A stretch of DNA of 64,000 bases, from NCBI RefSeq assembly GCF_000283155.1, contig NW_004454280.1, positions 2,714,380-2,778,379 on the forward strand, in the 5' to 3' direction. Below are positions 46,325-57,305 of the stretch, in pieces. The notes beneath the pieces were generated by a model. That model ran no database searches and was not told the DNA's origin. It saw nothing but the letters and a program-made list of their open reading frames with translations. The stretch's first letter is position 1. Each line of letters begins with the position of its first letter. Both the position numbers and the translations under genes were made by a program. This DNA comes from Ceratotherium simum simum (Eukaryota; Chordata; Mammalia; Perissodactyla; Rhinocerotidae).

Positions 46325-46748
46325 ACAGATGGAATTAAGGTTGCTAATCAGTTGACTTTAAAATGAAATTATCTTGGGTTATGCAGATGGGCCCAATGTA
46401 ATCACCAAGGTTCTTAAATGGGGAAGAGGGAGGCAGAAGAGCCAGAATCAGAGAGATGGCATTGTAAGAAAGAATTGACTGACTTTGAACTGTTACTGTC
46501 ACTGGTTTTGAAGATAGAGAATGGCAGTGAACTACAGATTGCAGGTAACCCCTAGAAATGGGAAAAAGCAAGAAAATGGATTCTTCTCTAAAGCATCCAG
46601 AAGGAACACAGCTATGCTGACACCTTGATTTTAGTCCAGCGAGATTCATTTCAGACTTCTGATCTCCAGAACTGTAAGATAATAAGTTTGAGTAGTTTAA
46701 GCTGCTAAATCTGTGATAATTCATTACAGTAGCAACAGGAAACTAGTA
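46325..46748 (+). mobile_element. ERVL-MaLR LTR (MLT1 type)
   Basis: gatggaattaaggttgctaa, attatcttgggttatgcaga, tggcagtgaactacagattg-type text, cagacttctgatctccagaa and taagataataagtttgagta are in MLT1 order; the 3' end is near 46,748. Confidence 0.75.
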
Positions 46749-47179
46749 TTCCAACTGTCATATTTTGTGGATACTTATGATTACATATGTATTTTCCAGA
46801 AATATGTCCTGTTTTTGTTGGGTGAACATCTTAATTTTGGGATATGTGGCTTCGGTAATGTTGTTTTTAAATATACCTAGGATTTTGTTTCTACTCAGGT
46901 ACAGTGAGATCAATAGATCAGGAGGTAATTTCCATTTGTTTCTCACAGGTCCCAAGAAGAGGAGGCATGACATACCATGGAATGCCACATGAAGAAGCAT
47001 GAGGGTTGGTTAGGAGGCAGAAGGAGTGAGGTGAAAACGTAGGCAAAAGTCTTTATATGTTGTTTTGCAAGGAGGAATTGGTGAGGCAAGGTAAACAGCT
47101 GAGCAGGTTTAGGACTGGCTAAATAATTTTGTTGAAGTCTGGGATATACGGTGGTCCTCAGTTATCTGGTACCTGGCCC
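46749..47179. other. Unassigned sequence
   Basis: No recognisable gene or repeat. Confidence 0.3.
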
Positions 47180-47753
47180 TGTTGTTACCACACAAAGGGC
47201 ACTATATGCTCACCATGAGACAAAAGCCAATCATCAAGAGGCAAGATGGTGGCAGAGAAAGGGCAATTTATTACAGCTTGCTAGCAAGGGGGAAGATGGC
47301 TGACTAATGTCTCAAAGAACCATCTTACAGAAAAAAGACTACAGGTCTGTTATATAAGGAGCTAGTCTCTGAGTGGGGGAGGCATCTGGGGGCATCCATC
47401 TGATCTCCAGGTAGAAGCAGACATCTAGTCTCAGGGTGGAGGCATTCAGGTGTTCTTAGTTCCTGAGAGTCTTTTGTTTTACTGGATATGCACAGAGACC
47501 AGAGCAATGCCCTATACCCTGATCTTTCAGTTGTCATTGATGATGGCTATTAGCATAGATTTTCTGCCTAAGGGTCATCACATTCCTAAGGAACTCAAGA
47601 GAACAAAGTTATCGACTTATAGCAGCTGAGAGGGGCCATAAAATCCACAGAGCATGTCTAAGTTAGTTAATTGGAGGTCGTTCAAAGTTACAATAGGGTT
47701 TCTTTTCTATGATATGCCTTCCCTCATGTCAGCCTTGTGTTGAGCTGGTATCA
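47180..47753 (-). mobile_element. ERV LTR, family F, antisense, near-complete
   Basis: Plus strand runs TGTTGTTACCACAC to GAGCTGGTATCA, so the termini are TG...CA. In sense orientation there is an AATAAA signal (gtaataaattgccc) followed by a U5 ending in GGTAACA-type sequence. Homologous to 35,400-35,941. No clean target duplication was found. Confidence 0.82.
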
Positions 47754-48384
47754 CTGGGGTGATTTAGGGAAGGGGGTGTTGTCTGAACTGCAGGAGCCAG
47801 ATAAAAGGAGGCAGATAGGGGTGGTATGAACTTGAAATTGGTTGATTTATATATCAAAGGCATGCTCACAGATGAGTTATCTCTAAGAATTAGCTAGCCC
47901 CATGAAGAGTAGTACCTCCCCAGGTCTGCAAGGCCTCAAGATATCAAAGCATCATAAAATATAGAAAATTTTTAAAAAGGTGAATACAGATTAACAGCCT
48001 GGTTTCAAATGTAAAGATGCGACTCAGGCTGGAAGCCAGTAACATATCCCATCTATCTGACAACAGTAATTAGTGATTGCTTGGGGGCCTCAGCCAGTCT
48101 ACTTGAGGTGAATTTCAGGACTCTGGAGAGTAGCCAGTAACACTTGGTGGGTTCTCTCTTTCCACTGATCTTGAAGCTGTGAAGATAAGACTGGTCAGCT
48201 CCCAGCTTAGAACCAACAGGGGTAGCCTGAGAATGGCATGAACCCAGAGCAAGAGAATTTTAAAAATAGGAGGACTTGCATCAAGTCATATCTGAAACCA
48301 GAACTCCCTTGGATTTTTCAGATATAAAAGCCAGTAAATTAGGTGTTTGATTAAGCTACTACTGCTCCAGTCTTCTTTACCTAT
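47754..48384. other. Unassigned sequence, possible MaLR-like LTR in second half
   Basis: aactcccttggatttttcag atataaaagccagtaaa near 48,305-48,345 looks like the polyadenylation region of an old sense-strand LTR, but its boundaries are unclear. Confidence 0.35.
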
Positions 48385-48740
48385 TGCTGAATAACAAAAT
48401 ATCCCCAAATTTAGTGACCTGAAGCAATAATCATTTTGTCATATCCCACAATTCTGTGGGCCAGGAATTCAGGCAAGGCTTGACTGGGCAGTTCTCCTGC
48501 GTCTTGTGGAGTCAGCTGAGCTCACTTTGGCAGTGAGGTTGATCTGGAGGGTGCAAGCAATAAACAACAACCCGTATGGCTCAGGAAGCACTCTTCATGT
48601 TTTTATCACTCTTGACATAAAGAATCCTGCCCAGGAGAGATGCTTCTGGCATTGCTTTACCAATAGGGGTAGTATGGGTTTTGGCTGAGTCATTGCTCTA
48701 ATATGTTCTTCTTGTCACTGGAGTTCTTGTCAGTGTTGAA
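48385..48740 (-). mobile_element. Ancient LTR or DNA repeat, antisense
   Basis: ctattgctgaataacaaaat, cccacaattctgtgggccag gaattcaggcaaggct and gactgggcagttctcctg resemble a common mammalian repeat that I recognise in outline but cannot name with confidence. Confidence 0.4.
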
Positions 48741-48991
48741 GGGAAAAAACAATATGAAGAGTTTTAGAACAACACCGTAACCTAAAGATTGTTTACATCA
48801 GTTGTTTTCATGGAAAGCCAGGGGTGTTCTGGAAGTATCTGAGGGATCATCAAGGGAAATTTTCCGTTTGTCTTTCCCTTCTAGGGAAGGAAGAGTAATA
48901 TTCCTCTACCCTTACAGATTCTTGGCTGAGACCTCCCTGTAATAAAAGACAGATTAACAGGAGAAAAGAAACACAAGTTTAATAACATATA

Positions 48992-49634
48992 TGAAACCAG
49001 CAAACAGTTAGCCATTGATGATTAAGTAGCTGGGGACTAAAGTTTTTTTCCCCTTTTTACAATTACTGGCTATAGCTTTTAGCTGTTTACCTGCCCATTG
49101 TTAACTGTGCTGCTTAGGCAATATGCTCTCTGACTCCCACTAGATTCCTATAGATAACATCTCCCCAGTTATCACCATGGCAATGGATGTTTGAACTGTT
49201 TTTCAGGAGTTTGAACCCCTTGTCCACTTCAGGCCAGTTGAGACCACCAACCCATCAACTGGGCCCATGCAGGTGTCTGATAAGCAACCTTTTGATGTCA
49301 AGAGGCTAAAAACTCCATCCTCCGGTCATGGCAACGCTGCTATTTTGTGAACATGTGTCCTATGAAGAGGCATGAAGTCTGACTACACTTGCACAGATCA
49401 TCAGTTACCTCACCTCTCCTCATCTCCAGTCATCTATCTCCACATTTCAGACCACCTTACTCCCTACCCCATAAATATCCCTGAGTCTCTATTTTTGGGA
49501 AGGTGGATTTGAGACTTGTTTTCTTGTTTTCCTCACTTGGCTGCCTTGTGATTAAACCCTCTCTCTCTGCAATCTTGTAGTCTCGGTGATTGGCTTTCTG
49601 GGTGGCAGGCAAAAACGGACCTGGTGTGGTAACA
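48992..49634 (+). mobile_element. Solo ERV LTR, family B, inside family A
   Basis: TGAAACCAGC...GGTAACA with a perfect TATA duplication at 48,988-48,991 and 49,635-49,638. ATTAAA polyadenylation signal at 49,551-49,556, then the U5-like ctcggtgattggctttctgg. Length 643 bp. It lacks about 270 bp of upstream U3 that are present in the copy at 51,356. Confidence 0.92.
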
Positions 49635-49785
49635 TATATACCTCCTGTACACATGGGAGGTACCCAGGAAAATTGAGTAACTCCTCAAAATGGCCCAAGC
49701 CATCACCTTAAATACCATCTCCAGCTAAAGATAAAAGAAGAATTTGATTGAAGGGAAGCCAGTTATGGGAGGTTATCAGGCAAAG

Positions 49786-50262
49786 TGTTACCAAAACCAA
49801 AGTGGGTTTGCCTCCTGGCAAGTTAAATCAGACTCTCCACCAGAAGTAGTTGTCACACAAAGTAAAGTATATTTGCAGCAAATAGGAGACCATGCAGAAT
49901 CATTTTCAAAGTCATGGCTCCCTGAACAAAGGGAAGCAGAGACCTTTTATTTTGGATGGGGAATGAATATTCAAAAGGGAGAGGTGGGTATTCACTTGTG
50001 CAGGCTCAGTTGGAAAACGTGATTCCACATACACTGCAGGCTACAGCAGTAAGGCCTAAGCTCCTCCTGGAGAGATCTTAGCATTAAAAATAAGGCAAAG
50101 GTCATAGGCACACCGTTTTGTGGTGAGGCTTGTTTTGATTCAGGGTGGTTGGTGATTGCATCTCCTTAGCACAACAAAAGGAAAAAAAAATAACAATTTT
50201 GAAAAACAGTTAAATCCTTCCAAACCCACCCTTAAGTTCCTTGAGGCTATTATTCAGTGACA
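49786..50262 (-). mobile_element. Solo ERV LTR, family C, inside family A
   Basis: Plus strand TGTTACCAAAACC...CAGTGACA, with a perfect AAAG duplication at 49,782-49,785 and 50,263-50,266. The other family C copy is at 51,226. Orientation is inferred from the gtaaagtatatttgcagcaa block, read in reverse as the 3' end. Confidence 0.9.
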
Positions 50263-51508
50263 AAAGTACAGTAAAGGAGAGTCAGGTTGTTATACAGATT
50301 TCAATAGGTGTTTTCTCCATTGATAAGAGATTCTACAGATTTGGTCATCCTTCTCTTCCTGATACAGAGAGGGAGACATCCTTACAAATGGAGATTTCTC
50401 TTATAAATGTAAATGTCTCTTACAAACGGGTAACTTCTACTCAGTTTTCAGATCTTTTTATGTGTCAGCTGTTTCTTAATAATAACCTGTTCCAAAAGAT
50501 CCACATGTCAAAGAGACATATTTTTGAGTGGCTTGTTCTGCTTTCTTCACCCCCATATTCCAAGTGGCATACTTTTATTTCTTATAACAGTTCTAGTGTG
50601 TGATTTCATTTGAAGAAAGAGTTTTCAAACTAAAGTAATTTCAAAAATACTTACTGTGATATTGTGATGTATAATAAATATATATTTTGTCTTTGATCCA
50701 ATTCCTGGCACAGAATTCCTAAACTTGGAATTTCCTAAGTGATGAGAGCTGAAGAAGGGTATTTTGTTATGTTAATGAGGTGACTTTTGGAAAGCACCTA
50801 AAGATGGGGGCTGGTTACCAGTGGAGCTGACGAGGTGATTTGAGGGTTGGAACTTTCAGTTCAGTGTCCCCAAATCCCACCTCCTGGGAAGGGAGAGGGG
50901 CTAGAGATTGAGTCTAATCACCAATGGCCAATGATTTAATCTGTTATGCTTAAGTAATGAAGTCTCCATAAAATCCCGAAAGGACAGGGTTCAGAGAGCT
51001 TACAGGATGATGAACACATGGAAATTTTGGGAGAGCAGTGTGCCTGGAGAAGGCAAAGGAGCTCCAAGCGCTTTCCCAATACCTTGCCCTATGCGTCTCT
51101 TCCATCTAGCTGTTCCTGAGATATATATTTTTATAATAAACTGGTAATCTAGTAAGGAAAATGTTTCTCTGAATTCTATGAGCTACAATTTGGTTGAACC
51201 CAAGGAGGGGATTGTAGGAACCTCTTGATACTGAACCAAGTGGGCTCACTGCCTGGTGAGTTAAATAAGACTCTACACCAGAGGATGTTGTTTCACAAAG
51301 TAAAGTGTATTTGCAGCAAATAGGAGGCCATGAGGAATCATTTCCAAAGTCATGGTGTTACCACACTGGGTCCGTTTTTGCCCGCCGCCCAGAAAGCCAA
51401 TCACGGAGATGATGAGATTGCAGAGAGAGAGGGTTTAATCACAAGGCAGCCAAGTGAGGAAAACAGGAGAACAAGTCTCAAATCTGCCTCCCTGAAAATA
51501 GGGACTCA

Positions 51509-52265
51509 GGGGTATTTATGGGGAAGGGGGCAAGGTGGTCTGAAATGATTGGAGGTGAGGAGAGGTGAGGTAATTGATGATCTGCGCAAGCGTAGTCAGG
51601 CTTCATGCCTCTTCGTTGGGTGTATGTTCACAGAATGGCGGCATTAGCGTGCCCTGAGGGTGGAGTTTTAACCTCTTGACGTCAAAAGGTAGCTTATCAG
51701 ACATATGTCTGTGTGGGCCCAGGTGATGGGTTGGTGGTCTCAACCAGCCTGAAGTGGACAAGGGGTTCAGTTCCTGAAAAAAAATAGCTCAAACACCCAT
51801 TACTATAGTAACCCAGGCTCCAGGGAGATGTCATCTATAGGAACCTAGTCGGAGTCAGATGGCATATTGCCCAAATAGCACAGTTAACAATGAGTAAATT
51901 TATCATGCAGATTTAAGTCCTCGCCTTCCATTCTGATAAGTTTCTAGCTAAGGCCATCCCCCCCTTCTTCCTGGTGCAAGGAAGAAGATGCATTTAGAAA
52001 TGGGAATTTTCTTTACAAATGTAAATATCTCTCATAAAGGGTAACTAGAACTAAGAATGGGCTTAGCAGGACGCACCCAGGTACCCAGAGATGTCTATAG
52101 TTATGGCCTTTTCTGAGGGCAGGCCTCCCATCGCAAACTCCTTTGGTCAGTTCATGGGGGTGGAGATAAAAATGTCATTCAGGCAGAGACATATTTTGAG
52201 TTTGCAAATTCCAATACCCCATAGTTACTAGCTGTTTAATCATCAACGGCTGCCTGCCGGTTTCA
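51509..52265. repeat. Direct repeat unit 1 within the family B element
   Basis: 757-bp unit starting ggggtatttatggggaaggg and ending cggctgcctgccggtttca. It repeats, with roughly 10% differences by eye, at 52,266-52,998. Confidence 0.9.
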
Positions 52266-52998
52266 GGAGTATTTATGGGGAAAGGGGAAAGGTGGTCTGA
52301 AACGATTGGAGGTGAGGAGGGATGAGGTAATTGATGATCTGTGCAAGTGTAGTCAGCCTTCAAGCCTCTTTGTAGGACACATGTTCACAGAATGGCGGCA
52401 TTAGCATGCCCCAAGTGTGGAGTTCCAACCTCTTGCCGTCAAAAGTGCCCAGTTGATGGGTTGGGGGTCTCAATCTGGCCTGAAGTGGACAAGGGGTTCA
52501 ATTCCTGAAAAAATAGCTCAAACATCCATTACCATGGTGACCCCGACTCCAGGGGGATGTTACCTATAGGAATCTAGTGGGAGTCAGATGGCATATTACC
52601 TAAACAGCACAGTTAACAATGGGTAAGTTTATCATGCAGATTGAAGTCCTCATCTTCTGTTCTGATAAGTTTCTAGGTAAGGACATCCCCCCCTTCTTCC
52701 TGGTACAGGGAAATATGTACCTATACAGATGGAGATTTTCTTTTCAAATGTAAATGTCTCTCATAAAGGGTAGTAACCAGAACTAAGAATGGGCTTAGCA
52801 CGGACCCACCCAGACACTGGAGATGTCTATGGTGATGGCCTATTCTGGAGGTGGGCCTCCCAACCCAAACTCCTTTGGTTAGCTAGTGGGGGATGGGCGC
52901 CAAAATGTCATTCAGGCAGAGACATATTCTGAGCTGGCAAATTCCAATCCCCCATAGTTACTAGCTGCTTAATCATCAATGGCTGTTTGCCGGTTTCA
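52266..52998. repeat. Direct repeat unit 2 within the family B element
   Basis: 733-bp unit starting ggagtatttatggggaaagg and ending tggctgtttgccggtttca. It is missing a short block present in unit 1 around the tagcttatcagacatatgtc sequence. Confidence 0.9.
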
Positions 52999-53478
52999 AT
53001 GGTGTCCTCGAACAAAGGGAAAGAGGAACTTTTAGTTGGTTGGGGAATGAATACTCAAAAGGAAGAGGTGGGTACACTGCAGATTATTGTATTGAGGCTT
53101 AATCTCCTCTTGAAGAGATCTTCGTGTTAAAAATAAGGCAAGGTCATGGGCACAGCTCTTGTAGGGAGGCTTGGTTAGCTTCAGGGTGGTTGCCGTTTGT
53201 GTCTCCTTAACATAAAAAAACAACTTGGAAAAACAGTTAAATGCTTCCAAACCCACCATTAAGTTCCTTGGGGCACTAGTTGGTGACACTCTGATTTATA
53301 GCTAGTTGATCAGAAGTACAGGTAACAACCTGGACTTGTGATTGGTTTCTGAAGTAGGGATGGTGGTAATCTTTTAGGCCTGAGCCCTTAGCTTGTGGAA
53401 TCTGATGCTATGTCTAGGTAGATAGTGTCAGAATTGAGTTGAATTGTAGGACACCTAGCTGGTGCTGCAGAATTGCTT

Positions 53479-53518
53479 GGATGTGGGGAACTGCTCCACA
53501 CACACACACATTAGGTGC
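53479..53518. repeat. Short CA tract
   Basis: A short cacacacacacacatt run at about 53,496-53,511 at the 3' end of the old LTR. Confidence 0.7.
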
Positions 53519-53519
53519 A

Positions 53520-54165
53520 GAATTTTTACTTACACTAATCCTTCCATTTTACAGATGAGGAAAGAGAGACCCAGTCAGTTCAAGTTACTTACTCAAGGTC
53601 ACACAGTGTGGGAGATCAAGATTTGGCCACCCTGAAATATATCTCTTTACCTTGATTGTTTTCTCTGAGGGACATTTGACCTCCCCCACTAACTGCCTAA
53701 AGAATTTGACATGGTGGCTCCTTCCTGGAACAGATCTTCTATCATGATGGCTGTAATGATCATATAAAATAGATGTTACAATGGGAGGGGCACCAAGCTC
53801 CTTTTATCAAAAAACTCTATCTCTCCCTGACCACATTATCTATAGATGACCCTGAAAAGAATTGTTTTCTTGCCCTCTGAAGTCCCAGACCACTACCCAC
53901 CCCCAACACCTTCCTCGCCTTTAGCTACAATACTTAAGCAAGTAGCTTAGACAGAGGGACGAGTTGCTCATTTCTGAGTTTCTCCCATGTATACATGTTA
54001 TTAAACTTGGTATTATTTTCTCCTGCTAACCTGTCTTGTTAATTATTTGGCCAGCCATAAGAAACTTAAGGGAAAGGGCAGAGGGGGATTCCCCACTTCC
54101 CCCACACAGTCAATGAAGTAACCAGATGAGAACTTGGGCCTCCTGAGTCTGGATATCTAATGTGT
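53520..54165 (-). mobile_element. MIR SINE split by a family A LTR
   Basis: Antisense MIR core ccattttacagatgaggaaa ... actcaaggtcacacag (53,520-53,606) continues after the LTR as aagtaaccagatgagaactt gggcctcctgagtctgg (54,106-54,165). Confidence 0.75.
53607..54105 (+). mobile_element. Solo ERV LTR, family A, inside MIR
   Basis: Starts TGTGGGAGATCAAGATTTGG and ends TTCCCCCA(C). An ACAG duplication (possibly CACAG) is at 53,603-53,606 and 54,106-54,109. ATTAAA polyadenylation signal at 54,000-54,005. It is shorter than the 45,178 copy because it lacks the central U3 block. The duplicated block in this window starts inside this LTR, at 54,027. Confidence 0.92.
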
Positions 54166-54171
54166 GTCCTC

Positions 54172-54286
54172 CCCTATTTGATTCTCATAACCTAAGAAGT
54201 AGGTCCTACATCTACTTGGATGTGGAAAATAGGACTCAGAGAAGTCAAATGATTAACCTGAACTTATAAGGGGTGGAGTTGGATTT
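54172..54286 (-). mobile_element. Second MIR fragment, antisense
   Basis: gattctcataacctaagaag taggtcctacatctacttgg and aggactcagagaagtcaaat resemble the antisense MIR 3' half. Confidence 0.6.
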
Positions 54287-54301
54287 TAAAATATACGTCT
54301 T

Positions 54302-54510
54302 GGGCTGGCCCCATGGCTTAGCGGTTAAGTGCACACGCTCCACTGCTGGTGGCCCAGGTTCAGATCCCAGGCGCACACTGACGCACCGCTTCTCTGGCCA
54401 TGCTGAGGCCGCGTCCCACGTACAGCAACCAGAAGAATGTGCAACTATGATGTACAACTATCTACTGGGGCTTTGGGGGGAAAAATAAATAAAATTATAA
54501 AAATAAAAAA
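54302..54510 (+). mobile_element. ERE1 SINE
   Basis: gggctggccccatggcttag head, A-box TGGCTTAGCGG intact, gccatgctgaggccgcgtcc block and an (AAAT)n-rich tail. Imperfect 15-bp duplications TAAAATATACRTCTT at 54,287-54,301 and 54,511-54,525. Frames crossing it are SINE by-products. Confidence 0.95.
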
Positions 54511-54525
54511 TAAAATATACATCTT

Positions 54526-54772
54526 TTTGGCGCCAGGCCAGTGGCATAGTGGTTAAGTTCCCATGCTCCACTTCAGCAGTCCAAGGTTCACTGGTTCAGA
54601 TCCTGGGCATGGACCTACACATGGCGCATCAAGCCATGCTGTGGTGGCATCCCACCCGCAAAATAGAGGAAGATTGGCACAGATGTTAGCTCAAGAGCAA
54701 TCTTCCTCAAGCAAAAAGAGGAAGATTGGCCACAGATGTTAGCTCAGGGCCAGTCTTCCTGATACACACACA
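54526..54772 (+). mobile_element. ERE2-like SINE
   Basis: cgccaggccagtggcatagt head, tggttcagatcctgggcatg B-box region, cagatgttagctcaagagca and its second variant cacagatgttagctcagggc, and a CA-rich tail. It starts within a few bases of the preceding ERE1 target duplication. Confidence 0.92.
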
Positions 54773-55547
54773 ATAAATGCAGGTATTTAAAAAAAAATGT
54801 TTCCTGCCATTCTCTGCATCATGTGTTATACTAGTGATTTGTACATTTTTTGATTTATCATATTCTTTGAGAATATGATGAATGACATGGACCATCTCCC
54901 AGAAAAGTAGACTATGTGCTTGCTAAGTGTTAAACATAATTTAATACACATTCTAAAGTTCATCTGTGGGCAAAGACCTTCTAGGAAGAGGTTTGCAGAC
55001 CTTAGGTTAGGACTTGTATTATGCTGGTAAGTGTTTAACAATACTCTCCTCATTTAATTCTGCCATAAATATTGGTTGATATTTTCATTTATTCTAATAA
55101 GTAAAATGAAAGTGAAATAATGATTTATGTTATTACAAGTGAAACAGAATTTCACTTGTTTCTCTAACAACATGAGTGACTTCTTTGCTGAATCAGATAA
55201 CACTTTTCAAATACTGGAAGAATATTTCTCAATTTGTTATGGTATTCACAAATTAATGGCAAGTCACAGGTTATTTTTAAGTTTAGTCTGCATTGCTAAC
55301 ATTTTTCCATCTTTCTTAAGACTTTCTTAAGTCTAGACAATCAACAAAACAATAAATCAAACTTTGATTTGTAGTGTTTGCTGATTTCTGTGGTACAAAT
55401 ATCCCTACCAGGGCAGATTTCAAGCTACCAAGGTGATGTTATTGAATATGGAGCTGGCACAATATGTACAGTAGCACACCACCATATAGTATTTAGATGC
55501 AATAGACATAAATAACTTCAAGAGCACATTACCAGGTAAGGGTCTAC
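54773..55547. other. Unassigned AT-rich sequence
   Basis: No recognisable gene or repeat. Short frames on both strands have no homology I can recognise. Confidence 0.35.
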
Positions 55548-56055
55548 TGCCCAATGCACATAGAAGCCAATATCTACGACACCAGCTTTTGAGGAAAGAA
55601 AAGGCTTTATTGTGAGGTTGACTAGAAGGGACACAGGAGGCAAAGCTCTCAAACCTGTCTCTTCAGTCCAGGGTTTGGGGTAAAATTAAGATATTAGGGA
55701 GGGGAGGCTGGTATGCAGTAGTGCTGGCAGGATGAGTTTCAATTGGCAGGACTCCAAACAAACCATTTATGGTAAGGTACAGAAAGGGGCTTTAACATCA
55801 GATCTTCCTGGACAATGGACGTCTCATTTCTGGAAAAGGTCTGTCTTTCAAGTTCTGGTCATGCCCTAGTCCTTTTTGTTCCACTGGTGGGGGGGAAATC
55901 TTTGGTTCTATGTTTTATTTCAGGTCAAAGTTTTCTCTTCTGCACGTGCTCCAGCTAGATGACTTGCAGTTTTGGTTCACTGTCCCTCAAAAACAACTTT
56001 AACATTTTGTTGTTAATAATATTGGGTCAGTTTAAACTGGTCCTATGGTTACATA
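55548..56055 (-). mobile_element. ERV LTR, family G, antisense
   Basis: Sense orientation shows an AATAAAG signal (cacaataaagccttttcttt, reverse of 55,593-55,612) about 45 bp before a TG/CA-type end. Orientation and overall look are those of a solo LTR. The distal boundary is approximate. Confidence 0.6.
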
Positions 56056-57030
56056 CACAGGCAATAAACATAGTAATTAGAAATTGAGAATGTTGTGTAT
56101 TTATTACCTTTGTTTTTTAATACAATTTATTTAGTGAATTAACATAATTTAATTTTTAATAATGGCTGCATTTAACAACTTGCTTATAAAATTCCTGACA
56201 ATTTAATGATGGGCTCTTTCACACCAGGTATGAGCTTGCACATGACTGGTGAGGACCCACTGTGCTGTATTATTTTGCCTCCTATCCACTTTGCTTTTTG
56301 TGACTTGCTTAGCATCCTTAGATTTTGGAATTCTTCCCCTGCAGTTCTCGAGCCAACTTTCTTCTTTTTCTTTACCAAAATTACCTAATTGAAAAGAGGG
56401 ACAAGATTGCTGAGTCTCTTATCTGCCCCTGTGATGCCCTTGGAATGACTAAATTCTCCATGTTCTTTAGTCTTTTCCCCACTTTCTGCTGGGCTTCACT
56501 CATTACTGTATGATTGAGTTTCACTGACTTTCTGGTAAGTATATTTTATGCTTTTCCTGCTACTCAGGGCCAGATTGAGAATGCCGTAAGTAGGCTTGAG
56601 CTATATATAATTTTGGGGACTATTTTAAGAAAAAAGAATACAAAATACAAATTCAAATAAAGTACAGGGCTTTGGAAATTTCTGGGCCTAAATTCACTTG
56701 ATTTCATTATAAATCCCCTTCTGTAGCTCTTAGGTTCTTTCTTTAAAATGGGTGGATATTTGGAGGTAGGGGAATGTGTGTGTGTGTGGGTGCACATGTA
56801 CCTTTATATCTGCACAATAGAGAGCATCCAGGGGAGAATGCAGGCACTAGGGTGCTTTTTGGTAGGGTTGGGACCAGGGTAACTTCATGTTTATCTGGAA
56901 TTTTCCTGTTAATTTATTGGTTTTTTTTTTTTTTTTACTACTATTACCTGTTTTACTATTATTACCTGTTAATTTACTATTTCACGCCTAGAAGCCTCAG
57001 TTTTCTCATTTCTAAAATGAAGGTATTGTA
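56056..57030. other. Unassigned sequence with T and GT tracts
   Basis: A short GT run at about 56,775-56,788 and a 16-base T tract at 56,921-56,936. No gene signature. Confidence 0.35.
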
Positions 57031-57046
57031 CTGAATCTCTGTCAAC

Positions 57047-57289
57047 TTTTTTTTTTTGTAAGGAAGATTGCCCCTGAGCTAATATCTGTTGCCTCTTCTT
57101 CTTTTTGCTTGAGGAAGATTGTCCCTGAGCTAACATCTGTGCCAATCTCCCTCTATTTTATTTATGGGATACCACCACAGCTTGGCTTGATGAGCAGTGT
57201 GTAGATCCGTGCCTGGGATCTGAACCCATGAACCCTGGGACGCTGAAGTAGAGTGTGAGAACTAAACCACTACGCCACCGGGCTGGCCG
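57047..57289 (-). mobile_element. ERE2-like SINE, antisense
   Basis: Imperfect 16-bp duplications ctgaatctctgtcaac / ctgaattcctgtcaat at about 57,031-57,046 and 57,290-57,305. T-rich tail at the left, tgaggaagattgtccctgag body twice in variant form, head ccaccgggctggccg at the right. Confidence 0.93.
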
Positions 57290-57305
57290 CTGAATTCCTG
57301 TCAAT

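Larger units (their letters stand above)
48885..50555 (-). mobile_element. ERV LTR, family A, antisense, split by two later LTRs
   Basis: Three pieces of one family A LTR lie at about 48,885-48,991, 49,639-49,785 and 50,263-50,555. Read together they run from the LTR 3' end (aacacaagtttaataacata) through ataccatctccagctaaaga to the U3 (acaaatggagatttctctta, ttataaatgtaaatgtctct) and a ttctttcttcacccca-type 5' end. A family B LTR (48,992-49,634) and a family C LTR (49,786-50,262) inserted into it, each with a 4-bp target duplication. Confidence 0.88.
51356..52998 (-). mobile_element. Family B LTR element with internal tandem duplication, inside family C
   Basis: Plus strand TGTTACCACACTGGG...GCCGGTTTCA with a perfect ATGG duplication at 51,352-51,355 and 52,999-53,002. 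The first 534 bp, to TTAACA at 51,889, match the antisense of the 49,099-49,634 portion of the other family B copy. A longer U3 follows to GGTTTCA at 52,265. Then 52,266-52,998 repeats 51,509-52,265. The likely reading is two LTRs of one provirus collapsed by a deletion that removed the internal region and the R-U5 of one LTR. Confidence 0.88.
51226..53288 (-). mobile_element. Family C LTR split by a family B insertion
   Basis: Plus strand begins TGATACTGAACC at 51,226 and ends GTTGGTGACA at 53,288, with CTCT at 51,222-51,225 and 53,289-53,292. Family C sequence is interrupted from 51,356 to 52,998. The two outer pieces (130 bp and about 290 bp) are co-linear with the uninterrupted copy at 49,786-50,262. 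Confidence 0.92.
50680..53500 (+). mobile_element. Ancient ERVL-type LTR split by a nested LTR block
   Basis: Pieces at about 50,680-51,221 and 53,293-53,500 are the two parts of one old LTR. The first holds gtggagctgacgaggtgatt, aatcaccaatggccaatgat, accttgccctatgcgtctct and atataataaactggtaatct-type text. The second continues with tttatagctagttgatcaga, gtaacaacctggacttgtga and tgtcagaattgagttgaatt. A family C LTR with an exact CTCT duplication separates them. Confidence 0.8.
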
